This document shows positions 63,705-64,000 of a DNA stretch of 64,000 bases, one piece after another (positions within the stretch are counted from its first letter, which is position 1; each line of letters starts with the position of its first letter). The notes under the pieces were generated by a model. The model had not been told where the DNA came from, did no database searches, and saw nothing but the letters and a program-made list of their open reading frames with translations. The position numbers and the translations under genes were made by a program. Origin of the DNA: VRUE01 sp963702705 (GTDB lineage: Bacteria; Actinomycetota; Thermoleophilia; Solirubrobacterales; 70-9); NCBI GenBank assembly GCA_963702705.1, contig CAVPDR010000001.1:1-64000 (forward strand). Direction: 5' to 3'.

Positions 63705-64000
63705 TCAGACCGCGAGGCGTCCGGCGGCAAGGGACTGCGCAACCAGGTCGGCCGCCTGCTCGGGGGTCGCGCCGCCCAAGTCGATGACGTTTTGCTCGAG
63801 CTCGCCGAGGTCCTCGAAGGCTCGCCAAAGCCGGTCGGCCACCTCGGGGTCGGCGAGCGGCTCGCGTTCGCGCCCCTGCGCCCGCGCCGCGCACAGGGAC
63901 GGCGACTCCCGCAGCACCGCGTAGGCAACCCGCTGCCCGGCGCCGTGAAGGGCATCGCGCAAGGGCTCGAGGAACCAGTCGGGGAACACGATGCCGTCGA
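63705..64000 (-). CDS. C-terminal part of a P-loop kinase/AAA-like protein (cut by window edge)
   Basis: The frame stays open to the right edge and reads DGIVFPDWFLEPLRDALHGA, then AYAVLRESPSLCAARAQGRE, DPEVADRLWRAFEDLGELE and QSLAAGRLAV. This matches the C-terminal half of small predicted kinases whose N-terminal P-loop would lie outside the window. The GTG at 63989 is probably not the real start. Identity is tentative. Confidence 0.6.
   Translation of the reverse strand, partial: DGIVFPDWFLEPLRDALHGAGQRVAYAVLRESPSLCAARAQGREREPLADPEVADRLWRAFEDLGELEQNVIDLGGATPEQAADLVAQSLAAGRLAV

Overview
The window is high-GC bacterial DNA (close to 70% GC by eye). The style is actinobacterial: GTG/TTG starts are common, genes overlap by 4 bp, and there are many long secreted proteins of unknown function. 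The gene set (split purS/purQ/purL, a B. subtilis-type PurF, an apparent ThiS-ThiG fusion, PIN toxins, MmpL export) points to class Thermoleophilia, order Solirubrobacterales. That placement is inferred from gene content and style, not from a marker gene.

Region 1 (1-20.6 kb) is a purine biosynthesis locus interrupted by unrelated genes: purD, purE, purB, [vapBC, a glutaredoxin-like protein, a P450], purC-purS-purQ-purL, [an MFS pump with a divergent TetR, a secreted protein], purF, [a nitronate monooxygenase], purN-purH. Together these cover most steps from PRPP to IMP; purM and purK are not in the window. Four long perfect inverted repeats lie in this locus, one of them inside the purQ reading frame.

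Region 2 (21.1-40.9 kb) holds housekeeping genes whose identity is clear but whose frames are broken again and again by single-base changes. In order: an amidase and a DUF3800 gene, tRNA-Lys, thiO and thiS-thiG behind a TPP riboswitch, thiE, lpdA, a PIN toxin, pdhA-pdhB-pdhC, lipB, lipA, tRNA-Ala and ilvD. Nearly every event is one extra base. The density, abrupt limits and a damaged tRNA-Ala make an unpolished gap-filled assembly block the likeliest cause, but the context of the extra bases deserves a check.

Region 3 (40.9-62.5 kb) is frame-clean and looks like an acyl-carrier-protein-based biosynthetic gene cluster that I cannot match to a described one. It has a crotonase, a phosphopantetheinyl transferase, a VOC protein, a WelO5-like 2-oxoglutarate/Fe oxygenase, an MmpL transporter with two co-transcribed large secreted proteins, two ACPs, a thioester-reductase-like SDR, an acyl/aryl-AMP ligase, a Rieske oxygenase alpha/beta pair, an acyl-CoA dehydrogenase, an alpha/beta hydrolase, a fatty acyl-AMP ligase and a P450. 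A plausible logic is activation of a carboxylic acid, loading on ACP, desaturation and oxidation, reductive or hydrolytic release, then MmpL export.

Region 4 (62.5-64 kb) holds small genes (YjbQ family, a hypothetical, a GNAT) and a gene cut by the window edge. A recurring architectural feature is that convergent neighbours share their stop codons in a 4-bp overlap (CTAG four times, CTAA once).
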